Positions 31,074 through 40,683 of a DNA stretch of 40,723 nt are shown in pieces. The position numbers and the translations under genes were made by a program. The notes beneath the pieces are model-generated. The model had not been told where the DNA came from, did no database searches, and saw nothing but the letters and a program-made list of their open reading frames with translations. Location: positions 1 to 40,723 of the forward strand of contig CAIQRS010000173.1 of assembly GCA_903874275.1 (NCBI GenBank), in the 5' to 3' direction. Positions within the stretch are counted from its first letter, which is position 1; the number at the start of each line of letters is the position of its first letter. Source of the DNA: an uncultured Anaeromyxobacter sp. (GTDB lineage: Bacteria; Myxococcota; Myxococcia; Myxococcales; Anaeromyxobacteraceae).

Positions 31074-32219
31074 ATGGCGTTGCGCTATCTCACGGCGGGT
31101 GAATCCCACGGGCCGGCGCTCTGCGCCATCGCCGAGGGCTTCCCGGCCGGGCTCCACCTCGACCTCTCCCGCGTGGACGCCGAGCTGGCCCGCCGCCAGA
31201 AGGGATACGGCCGCGGCGGCCGCATGCAGATCGAGACCGACCGGGCCCAGTTCCTCTCCGGGATCCGGGGCGGGGTGACGATGGGGACCCCCATCGCGCT
31301 CCTGGTCTGGAACAAGGACCACGAGAACTGGAAGGCGCTCATGTCCCCGGAGGCGCGCGGCGGCCCCCGCTTCACGCGCCCCCGCCCCGGGCACGCCGAC
31401 CTGCCGGGCGTCCAGAAGTACGGCTTCGACGACGCCCGGGATGCCCTGGAGCGGGCCAGTGCGCGGTCCACGGCCGCAACCGTCGCGCTCGGGGCGCTGG
31501 CCCGCCAGCTCCTCGGCCGCTTCGGCATCCAGGTCTCCTCCCGCGTGACCGCCATCGGCGAGCGCTCCGTCCGCGGCGACGGACCGCCCACGGCGGAGGA
31601 GAGGGTCGCCATCGAGGGCTCCGACGTCCGCACCGCCGACCCGGCTCTGGCCGGGGAGTGGCGAGCCATCGTCGATCGGGAGAAGGCCCGCGGCGGCTCC
31701 ATCGGCGGCGCCTTCGAGATCTGGGCCACCGGGCTGCCCCCCGGCCTCGGCACCTACGCCCACCCCGATCGCCGCCTCGACGGACGGCTGGCCGGCGCGC
31801 TCTGCGCCATCCCGGCCATCCGCGCCGTGGAGCTCGGCGAGGGAACCCGGGTGGACCTCCCCGGCGACCGGTTCCACGACGCCATCCAGCACTCGGCCGA
31901 GCGCGGGTTCCACCGCGCCACCAACCGGGCCGGCGGCATCGAGGGGGGCATGACCAACGGGGAGCCGGTCTGCGTCCGGGCCTTCATGAAGCCCATCCCC
32001 ACCATGACCACCCCGCTCGGCACGGTGGACATCGACACCCGCGAGCCGGCCATGGCCCGCTACGAGCGCAGCGACGTCTGCGCCGTCCCGGCCGCCTCGG
32101 TGGTGGGGGAGGCGGTGGTCTGCTGGGAGCTCGCCGCCGTATTCCTCGAGAAGTTCGGGGGCGACGCCGTCGCCGACATCGAGAAGGCGGTCACGGCCTA
32201 TGCCGCTCGGATCGGCTGA
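31074..32219 (+). CDS. aroC: Chorismate synthase
   Basis: 381 residues. Converts EPSP to chorismate using reduced FMN. ATG 31074 is chosen because GGAGGG lies 8 bases upstream; GTG 31068, overlapping the aroE stop, is too close to that site. Motifs: TAGESHG (the FMN/substrate histidine), [46 protein letters not shown] and [15 protein letters not shown]. The 3' end overlaps aroK by 20 bases. Confidence 0.95.
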   Translation: MALRYLTAGESHGPALCAIAEGFPAGLHLDLSRVDAELARRQKGYGRGGRMQIETDRAQFLSGIRGGVTMGTPIALLVWNKDHENWKALMSPEARGGPRFTRPRPGHADLPGVQKYGFDDARDALERASARSTAATVALGALARQLLGRFGIQVSSRVTAIGERSVRGDGPPTAEERVAIEGSDVRTADPALAGEWRAIVDREKARGGSIGGAFEIWATGLPPGLGTYAHPDRRLDGRLAGALCAIPAIRAVELGEGTRVDLPGDRFHDAIQHSAERGFHRATNRAGGIEGGMTNGEPVCVRAFMKPIPTMTTPLGTVDIDTREPAMARYERSDVCAVPAASVVGEAVVCWELAAVFLEKFGGDAVADIEKAVTAYAARIG

Positions 32220-32697
32220 GACCGTCTCACTCGCGGGGATGATGGGCTCGGGCAAGTCCACCGTGGCCCGCGAGCTCGGCCGCCTGCTCGGCCGGCGCGT
32301 CGTGGACACCGACCGGGAGGTCGAGAGGCGCGCCCGCCGCACGGTCGCGCAGATCTTCGCCGAGCACGGCGAGCCCGCCTTCCGGGCGCTGGAGCGCGAG
32401 GTGGTGCGGGGTCTCTCCGGGCCGCTGGTGGTGGCGCTGGGGGGCGGCGCCTTCTGCGATCCCGGGAACGCCGAGCACCTCGTCCGGGTGGGGAGGGTGA
32501 TCTTCCTCGACGTCTCCCGGGCCGAGGCGGCCCGGCGCATGGGCGAGGATGGCGACCGCCCGCTGGCCCGGCGCTGGGAGGAGCTGCTGCGGGCCCGGTT
32601 GTCCCTCTACCGCCGGGCCTCCCTCACCGTCCCGGCCGACGGCGCGACCTCCGACGCGCTGGCCCGCCGCGTGGCCGGGCTCCTGGGGACTCCGTGA
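32200..32697 (+). CDS. aroK: Shikimate kinase
   Basis: 165 residues. P-loop GMMGSGKST (13-21), shikimate-binding [10 protein letters not shown] with Asp, FRALEREV (Arg) and LGGGAF. The lid region is [14 protein letters not shown] 32200 lies inside aroC. Its stop overlaps the aroB GTG (GTGA). Confidence 0.93.
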   Translation: MPLGSAETVSLAGMMGSGKSTVARELGRLLGRRVVDTDREVERRARRTVAQIFAEHGEPAFRALEREVVRGLSGPLVVALGGGAFCDPGNAEHLVRVGRVIFLDVSRAEAARRMGEDGDRPLARRWEELLRARLSLYRRASLTVPADGATSDALARRVAGLLGTP

Positions 32698-33770
32698 GCA
32701 CCGTCCTCGAGGCCCGGCAGCAGGGGCACGCCTACCAGGTGCTGGTCGGGCCGGTGGCCCGGCGCATCGCCGGGTTCACCCAGGGTCGAGACCGGGTCGC
32801 GCTCGTCACCTGCGCCCGCGTGCTGGCGACGCCGCACGGGAGGCGCGTCGCCGCGGCGCTCCACCGGGAGGGCCGGGTCGCCGCCATCGTGATCCTTCCC
32901 GACGGGGAGCGCGGAAAGACCCTGGCCGTCCTGGAGCGCTCGGCCACGAAGCTGATGCGCGCCGGCCTGACCCGGCGCAGCCTGGTGGTGGGGCTGGGCG
33001 GGGGGGCGGTCACCGACGCGGCCGGCTTCCTCGCCGCCGTCTTCATGCGCGGGATCGACTGGCTCGCCGTGCCCACCACGGTCCTCGCCATGGTGGACGC
33101 GGCGCTGGGGGGCAAGACCGCGGTGAACCTGCCGCTCTCCAAGAACGCGGTGGGCGCCTTCCACCCCCCGGTGGGCGTGCTGGCCGACCCGGCCTCGCTC
33201 GCCACCCTCCCGCCCCGGGAGCTGCGCAGCGGGCTCGGGGAGGTGTTGAAGTACGGGTTCCTCCGGCCGGAACTGCTGCCGGGGCTCGCCGCCGAGGCCC
33301 GGGCCGGCCGGGCCGGTGAGCGCACCATCGCGGCCTGCGCGGGGGTGAAGCTCGAGATCGTGGAGCGGGACCCGCGGGAGAAGGCCGAGCGGAAGCTCCT
33401 CAACCTGGGGCACACCTTCGGCCACGGGGTCGAGGCGGCGGGGGGGTTCAGCCGCTGGACGCACGGCGAGTCGGTGGCCATCGGGATGGCGTTCGCCTTC
33501 CGGCTGGCGCGGCGGATGGGGCGGGTGGGGGAGGCGGAGGTGGAGAAGGTCGAGGCGGTGCTGCTCGGAGCCGGACTTCCCGTGACTGTCTCGCCTTCCG
33601 CTGCGCGGAAGGCTCGACTGCTCATGACCCACGACAAGAAGCGCTCGGCGGCGGGGCTGCTCTGGGTGCTGCCAATTCGCCGGCCCGGCGGCTGGGCGGT
33701 AGAGTGGGACGTCGTCGCCGATCCCGCTGCAGTCCGGGAGGCGGCGCGGGAGATCGGGAGGCCGGGATGA
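32694..33770 (+). CDS. aroB: 3-dehydroquinate synthase
   Basis: 358 residues. Cyclises DAHP with NAD and a divalent metal. Motifs: LPDGERGKTL, GLGGGAVTDAAGFLAAVFMRGIDWLAVPTTVLAMVDAALGGKTAVN (family core; Asp/Lys/Asn), GEVLKYG (metal Glu), LNLGHTFGHGVEA and HGESVAIGM (metal His). GTG start overlaps the aroK stop; TGA overlaps the aroQ ATG. An internal 9-bp perfect hairpin GCCTTCCGC / GCGGAAGGC (33593-33613) lies in the 3' third. Confidence 0.95.
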   Translation: MSTVLEARQQGHAYQVLVGPVARRIAGFTQGRDRVALVTCARVLATPHGRRVAAALHREGRVAAIVILPDGERGKTLAVLERSATKLMRAGLTRRSLVVGLGGGAVTDAAGFLAAVFMRGIDWLAVPTTVLAMVDAALGGKTAVNLPLSKNAVGAFHPPVGVLADPASLATLPPRELRSGLGEVLKYGFLRPELLPGLAAEARAGRAGERTIAACAGVKLEIVERDPREKAERKLLNLGHTFGHGVEAAGGFSRWTHGESVAIGMAFAFRLARRMGRVGEAEVEKVEAVLLGAGLPVTVSPSAARKARLLMTHDKKRSAAGLLWVLPIRRPGGWAVEWDVVADPAAVREAAREIGRPG

Positions 33771-34303
33771 TCCTGCTGGTGAACGGACCGAACCTGAACC
33801 TGCTCGGGGAGCGGGAGCCGGTGCTCTACGGCTCCACCACCCTCCGTGACATCGAGCGCATGGTCACCGAGGCCTGTGCCGCCTACGGTCGCGAGGTGCG
33901 GTGCTACCAGTCGAACCACGAGGGCGCCCTCATCGACTTCGTCCAGGAGCACCGCAAGGAGGCCCGCGGCATGATCGTGAATCCCGGGGCCTTCACCCAC
34001 TCGAGCTACGCGCTGCACGATTGCCTGAAGTCGGTCTCCTTCCCGGTGGTCGAGGTGCACGTCACCAACGTCCACGCCCGGGAGGAGTGGCGACGCCAGG
34101 ACCTCATCGCGCCGGCCACCCGGGGGCAGATCGTGGGGCTCGGTCCGGCCGGCTACTACTACGCCGCGGTCTGGCTCTGCAGCCAGGCCGCCGATCCGGT
34201 CCTCGGCGAGTACGACGCCGACGCCGAGCCGGTCGAGGTCTCGCCCGACGACGTCAAGGCCGACGAGACGCCGCCCCCCGTCGGCGGCGACTACGAGGGA
34301 TAG
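33767..34303 (+). CDS. aroQ: Type II 3-dehydroquinate dehydratase with acidic C-terminal extension
   Basis: 178 residues; ATG overlaps the aroB stop (ATGA). Dehydrates 3-dehydroquinate as a dodecamer. Motifs: VNGPNLNLLGEREP (5-18), catalytic Y21, QSNHEGALID, NPGAFTHSS with N72, H78, and VHVTNVHAREEWR with H98 and Arg. Typical AroQ proteins end near 145-150. This one continues with about 35 acidic, Pro-containing residues (EYDADAEPVEVSPDDVKADE) of unknown role. Confidence 0.92.
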   Translation: MILLVNGPNLNLLGEREPVLYGSTTLRDIERMVTEACAAYGREVRCYQSNHEGALIDFVQEHRKEARGMIVNPGAFTHSSYALHDCLKSVSFPVVEVHVTNVHAREEWRRQDLIAPATRGQIVGLGPAGYYYAAVWLCSQAADPVLGEYDADAEPVEVSPDDVKADETPPPVGGDYEG

Positions 34304-34312
34304 CGGGGCCCG

Positions 34313-35317
34313 ATGCCCCGGGCGGCCGTCCTCCTGCCGGCCCGCGACGCCGCGGCCACCGTGCGCGCGGCCGCCATCTCCATCCTGCGGCAGGGCTTCC
34401 GCGATCTCGCGCTCGTGGCCGTGGACGACGGGTCGACCGACGGAACCGGCGAGATCCTCGAGGCGCTCGCCCGGCGCGACCGGCGGGTCCGGGTGATCCA
34501 CGGGCCGGGGGAGGGGATCGCCTCCGCCCTGAACCGGGGGCTCACCCGGTGCGACGCCGAGGTGGTGGTGCGGATGGACGCCGACGACGTGGCTCATCCA
34601 CGAAGGGTGGAAAGGCAGCTCGCCGCGCTCGAGGCGGATCCCTCGCTCGCCGCGGTTGGCTCGCGCGTCCGGCTCTTCCCGCGGCGCGAGGTGGCGGGAG
34701 GCATGGCCCGCTACGCCGCCTGGCTGAACGGGCTCGTGACCCCGGAGCTGGTGGCCCGGGACCTCCTCGTCGAGGCGCCTCTCGTCCACCCGGCCTCGGC
34801 CATCCGGCGCGAGGTGCTCGCCGACGCGGGAGGCTGGCGCGACGGCGACTTCCCGGAGGATTACGACCTCTGGCTGCGCCTCTCCGCCGCCGGACACCGG
34901 CTCTCCAACCTTCCCGAGGTCCTGCTCGACTGGCGCGAGTCGCCCTCCCGGCTCACCCGGACCGACGGTCGCTACGCCATCGCCCGCCACGTGGCGCTCA
35001 AGGCGGCCTGGCTCGCCGAAGGCCCGCTCTCCGACCGGCGCGAGGTGGCGATGTGGGGCGCGGGCGAGACCGGCCGGGCCTTCGCCCGCGCGCTCGCGGG
35101 GCACGGCATCCGCGTCGTGCTCTTCCTCGAGGTGGACCGCAAGAAGATCGGCCGCGCCGTGCTCGGGACGCCGGTGGTCTCCCACGAGGAGGTGGAACGG
35201 GCGCGCGGGCTCCCGCTCCTCGTCGCCGTCGGGGCCCCCGGGGCCCGGGAGCTGATCCGGGCCGAGCTCGGCCGCAGGGGCTTCGAGGAGATCCGCGACT
35301 ACCGCTGCGTCGCTTGA
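34313..35317 (+). CDS. GT2 glycosyltransferase fused to a C-terminal Rossmann-like domain
   Basis: 334 residues, 9 bases after aroQ. The GT-A domain (about 1-225) has LLPARDAAATV, VDDGSTDGT (37-45), metal-binding MDADD (D88, D90), and the acceptor-side acidic motif PEDYDLWLRL (181-190). From about 244 a second domain starts with VAMWGAGETGRAFARAL, a nucleotide-type glycine loop, followed by LFLEVDRKKIGR and VSHEEV, similar to the N-terminal Rossmann part of PglD-like sugar acyltransferases. Probably makes a surface glycan; donor and acceptor unknown. Its last 19 bases overlap the convergent kinase gene. Confidence 0.8.
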   Translation: MPRAAVLLPARDAAATVRAAAISILRQGFRDLALVAVDDGSTDGTGEILEALARRDRRVRVIHGPGEGIASALNRGLTRCDAEVVVRMDADDVAHPRRVERQLAALEADPSLAAVGSRVRLFPRREVAGGMARYAAWLNGLVTPELVARDLLVEAPLVHPASAIRREVLADAGGWRDGDFPEDYDLWLRLSAAGHRLSNLPEVLLDWRESPSRLTRTDGRYAIARHVALKAAWLAEGPLSDRREVAMWGAGETGRAFARALAGHGIRVVLFLEVDRKKIGRAVLGTPVVSHEEVERARGLPLLVAVGAPGARELIRAELGRRGFEEIRDYRCVA

Positions 35318-38316
35318 GCCGTCTTGGGCGCGAGCCGCTTCTTCAGTGCCTTCGCCTCGGCGAGGCGCGGCAGGTCGGGGTCGGCGCGCTGCCAGAGCCG
35401 GAGCAGCTCGTCCACCCGCTCGCGGGCCCGGACCTTGTCGCCGGTCCGCTCGTAGGCCACGGCCAGGTGGTACAGGATGGCCGGGCGGAAGGTGGACATC
35501 GAGGAGACGAAGGGGGTGAACCCGATCCCCCGCGCCTGCTCGAGGGCGGTGATGGCCGCCTCGTTCCGTCCCCGCGCCAGCTCGACCTCGCCGAGGACGG
35601 CGAGGGCCTTGAAGCGGGGATCGACGTACGGGATCGCCGGCGCGCCCCGGAACCGGTCGGCCGCGACGTCGAGATCCCCCTTCTTCCAGGCCACGATCCC
35701 GTCGAACATGGTCCGCACGTAGGACGGGTACTCCGATGCGTCGGGGCTGGAGAAGATCGCGGGCGCCATCGCCTCCGCGCCCGCCGGATCTCCGGAGAGG
35801 GCCCGGGCGAAGGCCAGGTCGAGCTGGAAGTAGGGGCGCGTTTCCGGACCTGCTCTGTCCACGGCCTTCACGGCGTCACGGTAGTCCAGCGGCGAGCAGG
35901 TGGCGGCCGCGAACCCCAGCATTCCGCCGGCGAGCTCGCGGGCGCCCATCCCCGCCGCCTCCATCGACTGGAGCTCCTTGCGGGCATCCCGCAGGCGCCC
36001 CTGGTGGACGAGCATGTCCACGAGGGCGATGGAGAGGGCCGTCCGCTCCCTGGCGCGGGTCATGATCTTCGGAGGGATCCCGTCCTTCGGCGTCGCCGCC
36101 GCTCCCGGGGCAGGCGGGGGCAGGGCCGCCAGGGCGCCGCGGAGGTGCGCCTCCGCCTCGTGGGCGCCCCCGTCGTAGGCGAGGTACTGGGCCAGCGTCG
36201 GCGGGTAGGTGACCAGCCCGTCCTTCTCGGTGGCCTTCGCGTAGGCCAGGAGAGCCTCCTCGCGCCGGCCCACGGCGAGGAGCGCGCGCCCCACCGACCG
36301 GTAGGCCTCGGGGGAATGGGTTCGCTCGGCCCAGCGCCGCGCCAGCGCGAGGTACTCGTCGCGGCGGTCCAGCCGAGAATAGGCGATGAGGGTGTGCTCC
36401 TCGGCCAGCGCGTAGGCCGGGTCGAGCTTGAGCGCCCGCTCGAAGTAGGGGATGGCGGCCGGCGTGTCGCCGGTGTGGAAGCGGATGTCGCCGGCCCAGA
36501 AGACCGCCTCCTTGTCCTGGGGCCAGCGCTCCGCCCCCTCGTCCCGCAGCCGCAGCGCCTCGCCGTTCCGCTTCTCCCAGGTGGCCTTCCAGGCGAGCAG
36601 GGCCAGCCGCTCCTTGTCGGGGAGCCGGTCGGCGAGCCGCACCGCCGTGTCGATGTGCGCCTGCGCTCCCTGGAGCGAGGCCTCGTCCGACCAGCCCGGC
36701 TTCACGGTCCAGGCGTCGAGGACCGCCGTCTGGTAGTGGGCCAGCGCGAACTGCGGGTCCACCTTCAAGGCCGCCTTGAGCTCGGTCCGTGCCTCGTCGA
36801 AGCGCGCCTGGTCGAGCGACTGGCGCCCCTTGAAATAGTGCTCGTAGGCGGCCAGGTTGGCCGTGGTCACCTCGGCGACGCCCCGGCCACCGGCCAGGTC
36901 GGCGGGGCGCTCCCGCAGCTGCTCGCGCGCCCGGGAGGAGAGCCGGTCGATCATCCCCGGGATGCTGCCCTTCCCCTTCCCGTCCTCCTTGAGCGTGAAG
37001 AGGTACTCGTTGGTGGCCGGGTCGAGCGCCCGCATCTCGATGGCGTAGACGTCGTCGAAGCGGTGGACCGTGGCGAGGAGAAGCGCCTTCACCCCCGCCG
37101 CCTTCCCCACCTCGCGGGCCAGGGACTCGTCGATGCGGTCGGGGACCTCCTTGCCCGTCTGGCGGATCAGGTCGGCGAGGCGGGACCGGGTGAGCACGGT
37201 GAGCCGCTTCGACTGCTCGAGGGAGGTGGTGAGCATCCCCGACAGGCCGTTCAGCTCCGGATCGGAGGTGCCGTTCTGGAAGTCGGCCACCGCCACGGGG
37301 ATGCGCTGGCCCGGATCGAGGTCCCTGACGTGGAGGGCACGGGAGGCGAGGAAGGCCAGGAGCGCGACCAGCCCCACCAGCGCCCCGGCCAGGACCACGC
37401 GCTTCCTGCTCCGGCCCGTCTCGGTGGCGGTCCGCTGCTCGAGAAGGGACTCGAGCACCACGGCCCCGTCGCGGGGGCGGTCGTCCCGGGAGCGGGACAT
37501 CGAGCGCCGCACCAGCATCCGCAGGTCGCGGGGAGCGGCGCCCGCCGGGAGCTCCGGCACCGGGCCGTCGTCGAGCGCCGTGCTCCGCCCCGACTCGACC
37601 GCGAAGGGGCGGCTGCCGGTGAGCATCTCGTGGAGCATCACGCCCAGGGCGAAGACGTCGGTGCGCTCGTCCTCCGCGTCGCGCCTCCACTGCTCCGGGG
37701 CCATGTACGCAGGCGTCCCGCCTTCCGGGCCGCTGCCCGAGCCGAAGACCCGGGAGAGTCCGAAGTCGAGGATCTTCACGGCCCCGTCGTCGCAGAGGAA
37801 GACGTTGGAGGGCTTGAGATCCCGGTGGAGCACGCCGGCGCGGTGGGCGTGGGCCAGGCCACGGGCGATCTCGGTGGCCACCCGGAGCGCCTCGGGGCCG
37901 GGGAGCGCGCCGCGGTGCAGCCGCGCCTCCAGGGTCTCGCCGCGCAGGAGCTCCAGGACGAGCCAGCCCTCCCCCCCGGCGCTTCCCAGGTCGTGGACGG
38001 TGACGATGTTGGGGTGGTGGAGCGCCGCCGCCGCCTCGGCCTCGGCGCGGAGCATGCCCGGGTCCACGCCGCGCCGGGCCCGGACCACCTTCACGGCGAC
38101 GAGCCGGCCGAGCTCCCGGTCACGCGCCTCGAAGACGACCCCGAAGCCGCCCCGCCCCAGCTCGCGCAGCACCTCGAAGCGCCCCCCGATCACCGTCCCC
38201 GCGGCGATGCCAGTGCCAGGGCGCACCTCGGGGGCTTCCGCCAGCTCCTCGAGCAAGGCGGACATCGACCCGGGCTGCGGGCCACCCGATGGCTTGGCGT
38301 CCTCGCCGGCGATCAC
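35299..38316 (-). CDS. Transmembrane Ser/Thr protein kinase with periplasmic/TPR region
   Basis: 1005 residues from GTG 38316 (GGAG upstream; M18 is an alternative). Kinase domain about 46-295: glycine loop GRGGFG (54-59), K76, HRDLKPSN (164-171), DFG (184-186), APE (206-208). All catalytic residues present, so active. One membrane span (about 306-326) follows. Residues 338-460 (IPVAVADFQNGTSDPELNGLSGML) resemble FlgO/CsgG-type domains that precede TPRs in myxobacterial kinases. TPR-like repeats fill about 500-990 (e.g. FERALKLDPAYALAEEHTLIAY). It likely senses an envelope signal and phosphorylates cytoplasmic targets. Downstream of, and on the same strand as, the OPT transporter gene. Confidence 0.88.
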   Translation of the reverse strand: MIAGEDAKPSGGPQPGSMSALLEELAEAPEVRPGTGIAAGTVIGGRFEVLRELGRGGFGVVFEARDRELGRLVAVKVVRARRGVDPGMLRAEAEAAAALHHPNIVTVHDLGSAGGEGWLVLELLRGETLEARLHRGALPGPEALRVATEIARGLAHAHRAGVLHRDLKPSNVFLCDDGAVKILDFGLSRVFGSGSGPEGGTPAYMAPEQWRRDAEDERTDVFALGVMLHEMLTGSRPFAVESGRSTALDDGPVPELPAGAAPRDLRMLVRRSMSRSRDDRPRDGAVVLESLLEQRTATETGRSRKRVVLAGALVGLVALLAFLASRALHVRDLDPGQRIPVAVADFQNGTSDPELNGLSGMLTTSLEQSKRLTVLTRSRLADLIRQTGKEVPDRIDESLAREVGKAAGVKALLLATVHRFDDVYAIEMRALDPATNEYLFTLKEDGKGKGSIPGMIDRLSSRAREQLRERPADLAGGRGVAEVTTANLAAYEHYFKGRQSLDQARFDEARTELKAALKVDPQFALAHYQTAVLDAWTVKPGWSDEASLQGAQAHIDTAVRLADRLPDKERLALLAWKATWEKRNGEALRLRDEGAERWPQDKEAVFWAGDIRFHTGDTPAAIPYFERALKLDPAYALAEEHTLIAYSRLDRRDEYLALARRWAERTHSPEAYRSVGRALLAVGRREEALLAYAKATEKDGLVTYPPTLAQYLAYDGGAHEAEAHLRGALAALPPPAPGAAATPKDGIPPKIMTRARERTALSIALVDMLVHQGRLRDARKELQSMEAAGMGARELAGGMLGFAAATCSPLDYRDAVKAVDRAGPETRPYFQLDLAFARALSGDPAGAEAMAPAIFSSPDASEYPSYVRTMFDGIVAWKKGDLDVAADRFRGAPAIPYVDPRFKALAVLGEVELARGRNEAAITALEQARGIGFTPFVSSMSTFRPAILYHLAVAYERTGDKVRARERVDELLRLWQRADPDLPRLAEAKALKKRLAPKTAQATQR

Positions 38317-38397
38317 GGCACCGCCTCTCCTCGAGCAGACCCCGAGCTTACGTCGAAGGGCGCGACCCAGGAAGAACGGACGGGCGGGCCGGGAATT

Positions 38398-38550
38398 TCA
38401 GGGGCTGATCAGCCCCAGGCGCACCGCGAGCGCCCCGGCGACGACGAGGAGGGCCACCACCACGGCCACGTCCTTCAGGCCGTCGCAGCGGCAGAGCGAT
38501 CGCAGCAGCCGTTCGGGATCCCGAAACGGCCCGACCCGGGCCAGCATCAT
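38398..38550 (-). CDS. Small single-span membrane protein (50 aa)
   Basis: Starts at ATG 38550 with GGGGAGAGG just upstream (an in-frame ATG at 38604 would add 18 residues but has no such site). The C-terminal half is one hydrophobic helix (VAVVVALLVVAGALAVRLGLI) preceded by a basic, Cys-containing stretch (RLLRSLCRCDGLKDV). Located between the OPT transporter and the kinase on the same strand. No family recognised. The ribosome binding site and clean helix support it as real, but it is short. Confidence 0.45.
   Translation of the reverse strand: MMLARVGPFRDPERLLRSLCRCDGLKDVAVVVALLVVAGALAVRLGLISP
38401..38416 (-). terminator. Perfect 16-base palindrome at the end of the small membrane gene
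   Basis: GGGGCTGATCAGCCCC, overlapping the last codons of the 50-residue ORF. It could fold as a short hairpin with an A/T-containing tail (TGAAATTCC) on the - strand, acting as a terminator before the kinase gene, or be a protein-binding site. Confidence 0.35.
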
Positions 38551-38625
38551 GACCTCTCCCCTTTCCCCGAAGGAGAGGAGGGTCGTCCGGGCCGTTTGTG
38601 ACATCCCCGGGGAAAATCCCTGGGA

Positions 38626-40683
38626 TCAGTCGAGCTTGGCCTGCGGCTTCCTGCCGGCCCGGAAGAGCAGGAACCCCAGCCCGGCGAAGCAGGCGACCCC
38701 GAGCAGGGTGAAGCCTCCGTGGCCGATGACCCGGGCGATGGCCGGCTCCATGTTCAGGTTCGAGGAGAGGAAGCGCTCCACGTTCTCGTTCACCTGGAGG
38801 AGCGCCACCACCACGCCGGTGAGGGCGCCGCCGGCGACGAGTCCGGTGGCCATGAGCGAACCGCCCCCGAGCTCGGAGTCCTCGGCCTCCCCGCCCTTGC
38901 GCTTGGTGGACCAGTCGGCGAGCCCCTTCACCACGCCGCCCGCGAAGATGGGGAGCGTGGTGGAGAGCGGCAGGTAGAGGCCGACGGCGAAGGAGAGGGC
39001 CTTCACGCCGCAGAGCTCCATGGTGATGGAGAAGAAGACCCCCACCAGCACGAAGACCCAGTCGAGGTTGAGGGAGAGCAGCCCCTTGATGAGCGTGGCC
39101 ATGAGGGTTCCCTGCGGGGCGGGGAACTTCTCGGTGCCGATGGCGTGGGTGATGCCCTTGGCGAGCTGGTCGGCGCTCGGGGTGTCGAGCACCTTCACCG
39201 TGAGTCCGATGACGACCGCCGAGGCGATGGCGCCCACGAAGAGGGCGATCTGCTGGGCCCGCGGGGTGGCGCCGATGAGGTACCCGGTCTTGAGATCCTG
39301 CGAGGTGGCGCCGGCGTTGGCCGCGGCGATGCACACCATGCCGCCCACCACGAGCGCCATGGGCTCGTAGGCCGAGCCGGTCCAGCCCAGCCCCACGAAG
39401 ACCATGGCGGTGGCCATGAGGGTGGCGATGGTCATGCCGGAGATGGGGTTGGACGACGAGCCGATGAGCCCGACGATGCGCGAGGAGACGGTCACGAAGA
39501 TGAAGCCGAAGACGATGACCAGCACCGCCACCAGGATCTTGTTGAGGATGGTCTCGCCGGGGACGAAGGGCAGCGCCACCAGGACGATCACCAGCCCCAG
39601 GCTGCCGGCGATGACGGTGACGAAGGAGAGGTCGCGATCGGTGCGCTTGGTCTCGTGGGCGGCGGTCTTGTCGGAGAGGGAGCGGATGGAGTCGCGCAGC
39701 GACGTGTAGATGGTGGGCAGCGTCTTCACCAGCGTGATGAAGCCGCCGGCGGCCACGGCGCCCGCGCCGATCTGGCGCACGTAGGCCCGGTAGATGGCGT
39801 TGGCGGTGTTCCCGAAGGTGTGGGAGACGGGGTCCCAGCCGAAGCCGGCCGGGTTGCTGCCCACCTTGACGAGCTGGGCGTAGACGATGTCGCCCGGGAC
39901 CAGGAAGCCGAGGAGTGGGATGAGGCCCAGCCAGGCGAGCACCCCGCCGGCCACCAGCACGCCGGCGATCTTGGGGCCGATGATGTAGCCCACGCCCATG
40001 TACTCGGGCGTGATCTCGCCGTTCACGGTGGCGTTGGGCAGCCACTTGTTGGTGCGGGCGGTGACCCAGGCCGGGGTCTCGGCGATGACGTGGAAGACCT
40101 TCTGCAGGATGGCGTAGGCGACCGCGATGCCCACGCCCTGGAAGGCGGTCTTGGCGAAGTCTCCCCCCTTCTCGCCGGCGATGAGCACCGAGGCGCAGGC
40201 CGCGCCCTCCGGGTACTTGAGCTCCTCGTGCTCCTTCACGATGAGGGAGCGGCGCAGCGGGATCATCATCAGGACGCCGAGGATGCCGCCCACCAGGGAG
40301 AGGGTGAACAGGGTGGCGTAGTTGAAGTAGCCGGCCCCCACCGAGATGCCGTCCGGACCCGTGGAGAGGAAGAGGAAGCCGGGGAGGGTGAAGACCACGC
40401 CGGCGGCGATCGACTCGCCGGCCGAGCCGGCGGTCTGGATGATGTTGTTCTCGAGGATGGTGGTCTTGAGGAGCTTTCGCCCCAGCGAGATGGCGATGAC
40501 CGCGATGGGGATCGAGGCCGAGACGGTGAGGCCGGCCTTGAGGGCCAGGTAGACGGTGGAGGCGCCGAAGAGGATTCCGAAGAGCGCGCCGGTCACCACC
40601 GCCTTCACGGTGAACTCGGGGATGACCTGGTCGGCGGAGATGTAGGGCTTGAATCCGGCCGGGCCGGACGTGGTGTCGCTCAT
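38626..40683 (-). CDS. OPT-family oligopeptide/metal-chelate transporter
   Basis: 685 residues, about 15-16 membrane segments. Starts with [52 protein letters not shown], the usual OPT N-terminus. [23 protein letters not shown] and [21 protein letters not shown] are hallmark loops of the bacterial OPT (OptA/YgiY-like) branch. Proton-coupled import of small peptides or chelated metals. ATG with GGAGGGAG upstream (40690s). It heads a - strand group with the small membrane protein and the kinase. Confidence 0.9.
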   Translation of the reverse strand: MSDTTSGPAGFKPYISADQVIPEFTVKAVVTGALFGILFGASTVYLALKAGLTVSASIPIAVIAISLGRKLLKTTILENNIIQTAGSAGESIAAGVVFTLPGFLFLSTGPDGISVGAGYFNYATLFTLSLVGGILGVLMMIPLRRSLIVKEHEELKYPEGAACASVLIAGEKGGDFAKTAFQGVGIAVAYAILQKVFHVIAETPAWVTARTNKWLPNATVNGEITPEYMGVGYIIGPKIAGVLVAGGVLAWLGLIPLLGFLVPGDIVYAQLVKVGSNPAGFGWDPVSHTFGNTANAIYRAYVRQIGAGAVAAGGFITLVKTLPTIYTSLRDSIRSLSDKTAAHETKRTDRDLSFVTVIAGSLGLVIVLVALPFVPGETILNKILVAVLVIVFGFIFVTVSSRIVGLIGSSSNPISGMTIATLMATAMVFVGLGWTGSAYEPMALVVGGMVCIAAANAGATSQDLKTGYLIGATPRAQQIALFVGAIASAVVIGLTVKVLDTPSADQLAKGITHAIGTEKFPAPQGTLMATLIKGLLSLNLDWVFVLVGVFFSITMELCGVKALSFAVGLYLPLSTTLPIFAGGVVKGLADWSTKRKGGEAEDSELGGGSLMATGLVAGGALTGVVVALLQVNENVERFLSSNLNMEPAIARVIGHGGFTLLGVACFAGLGFLLFRAGRKPQAKLD

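Noticed and set aside
33593-33613. 9-bp hairpin inside aroB as a regulatory element
   Set aside because: It encodes ordinary residues of the enzyme's C-terminal part; perfect short stems occur by chance at this GC content, so I only note it in the gene entry.
33901-38601. 1566-codon open frame on the + strand over aroQ, the glycosyltransferase and the kinase
   Set aside because: Arg/Gly/Pro-rich composition typical of a shadow frame in GC-rich DNA; it lies over genes with intact motifs in other frames.
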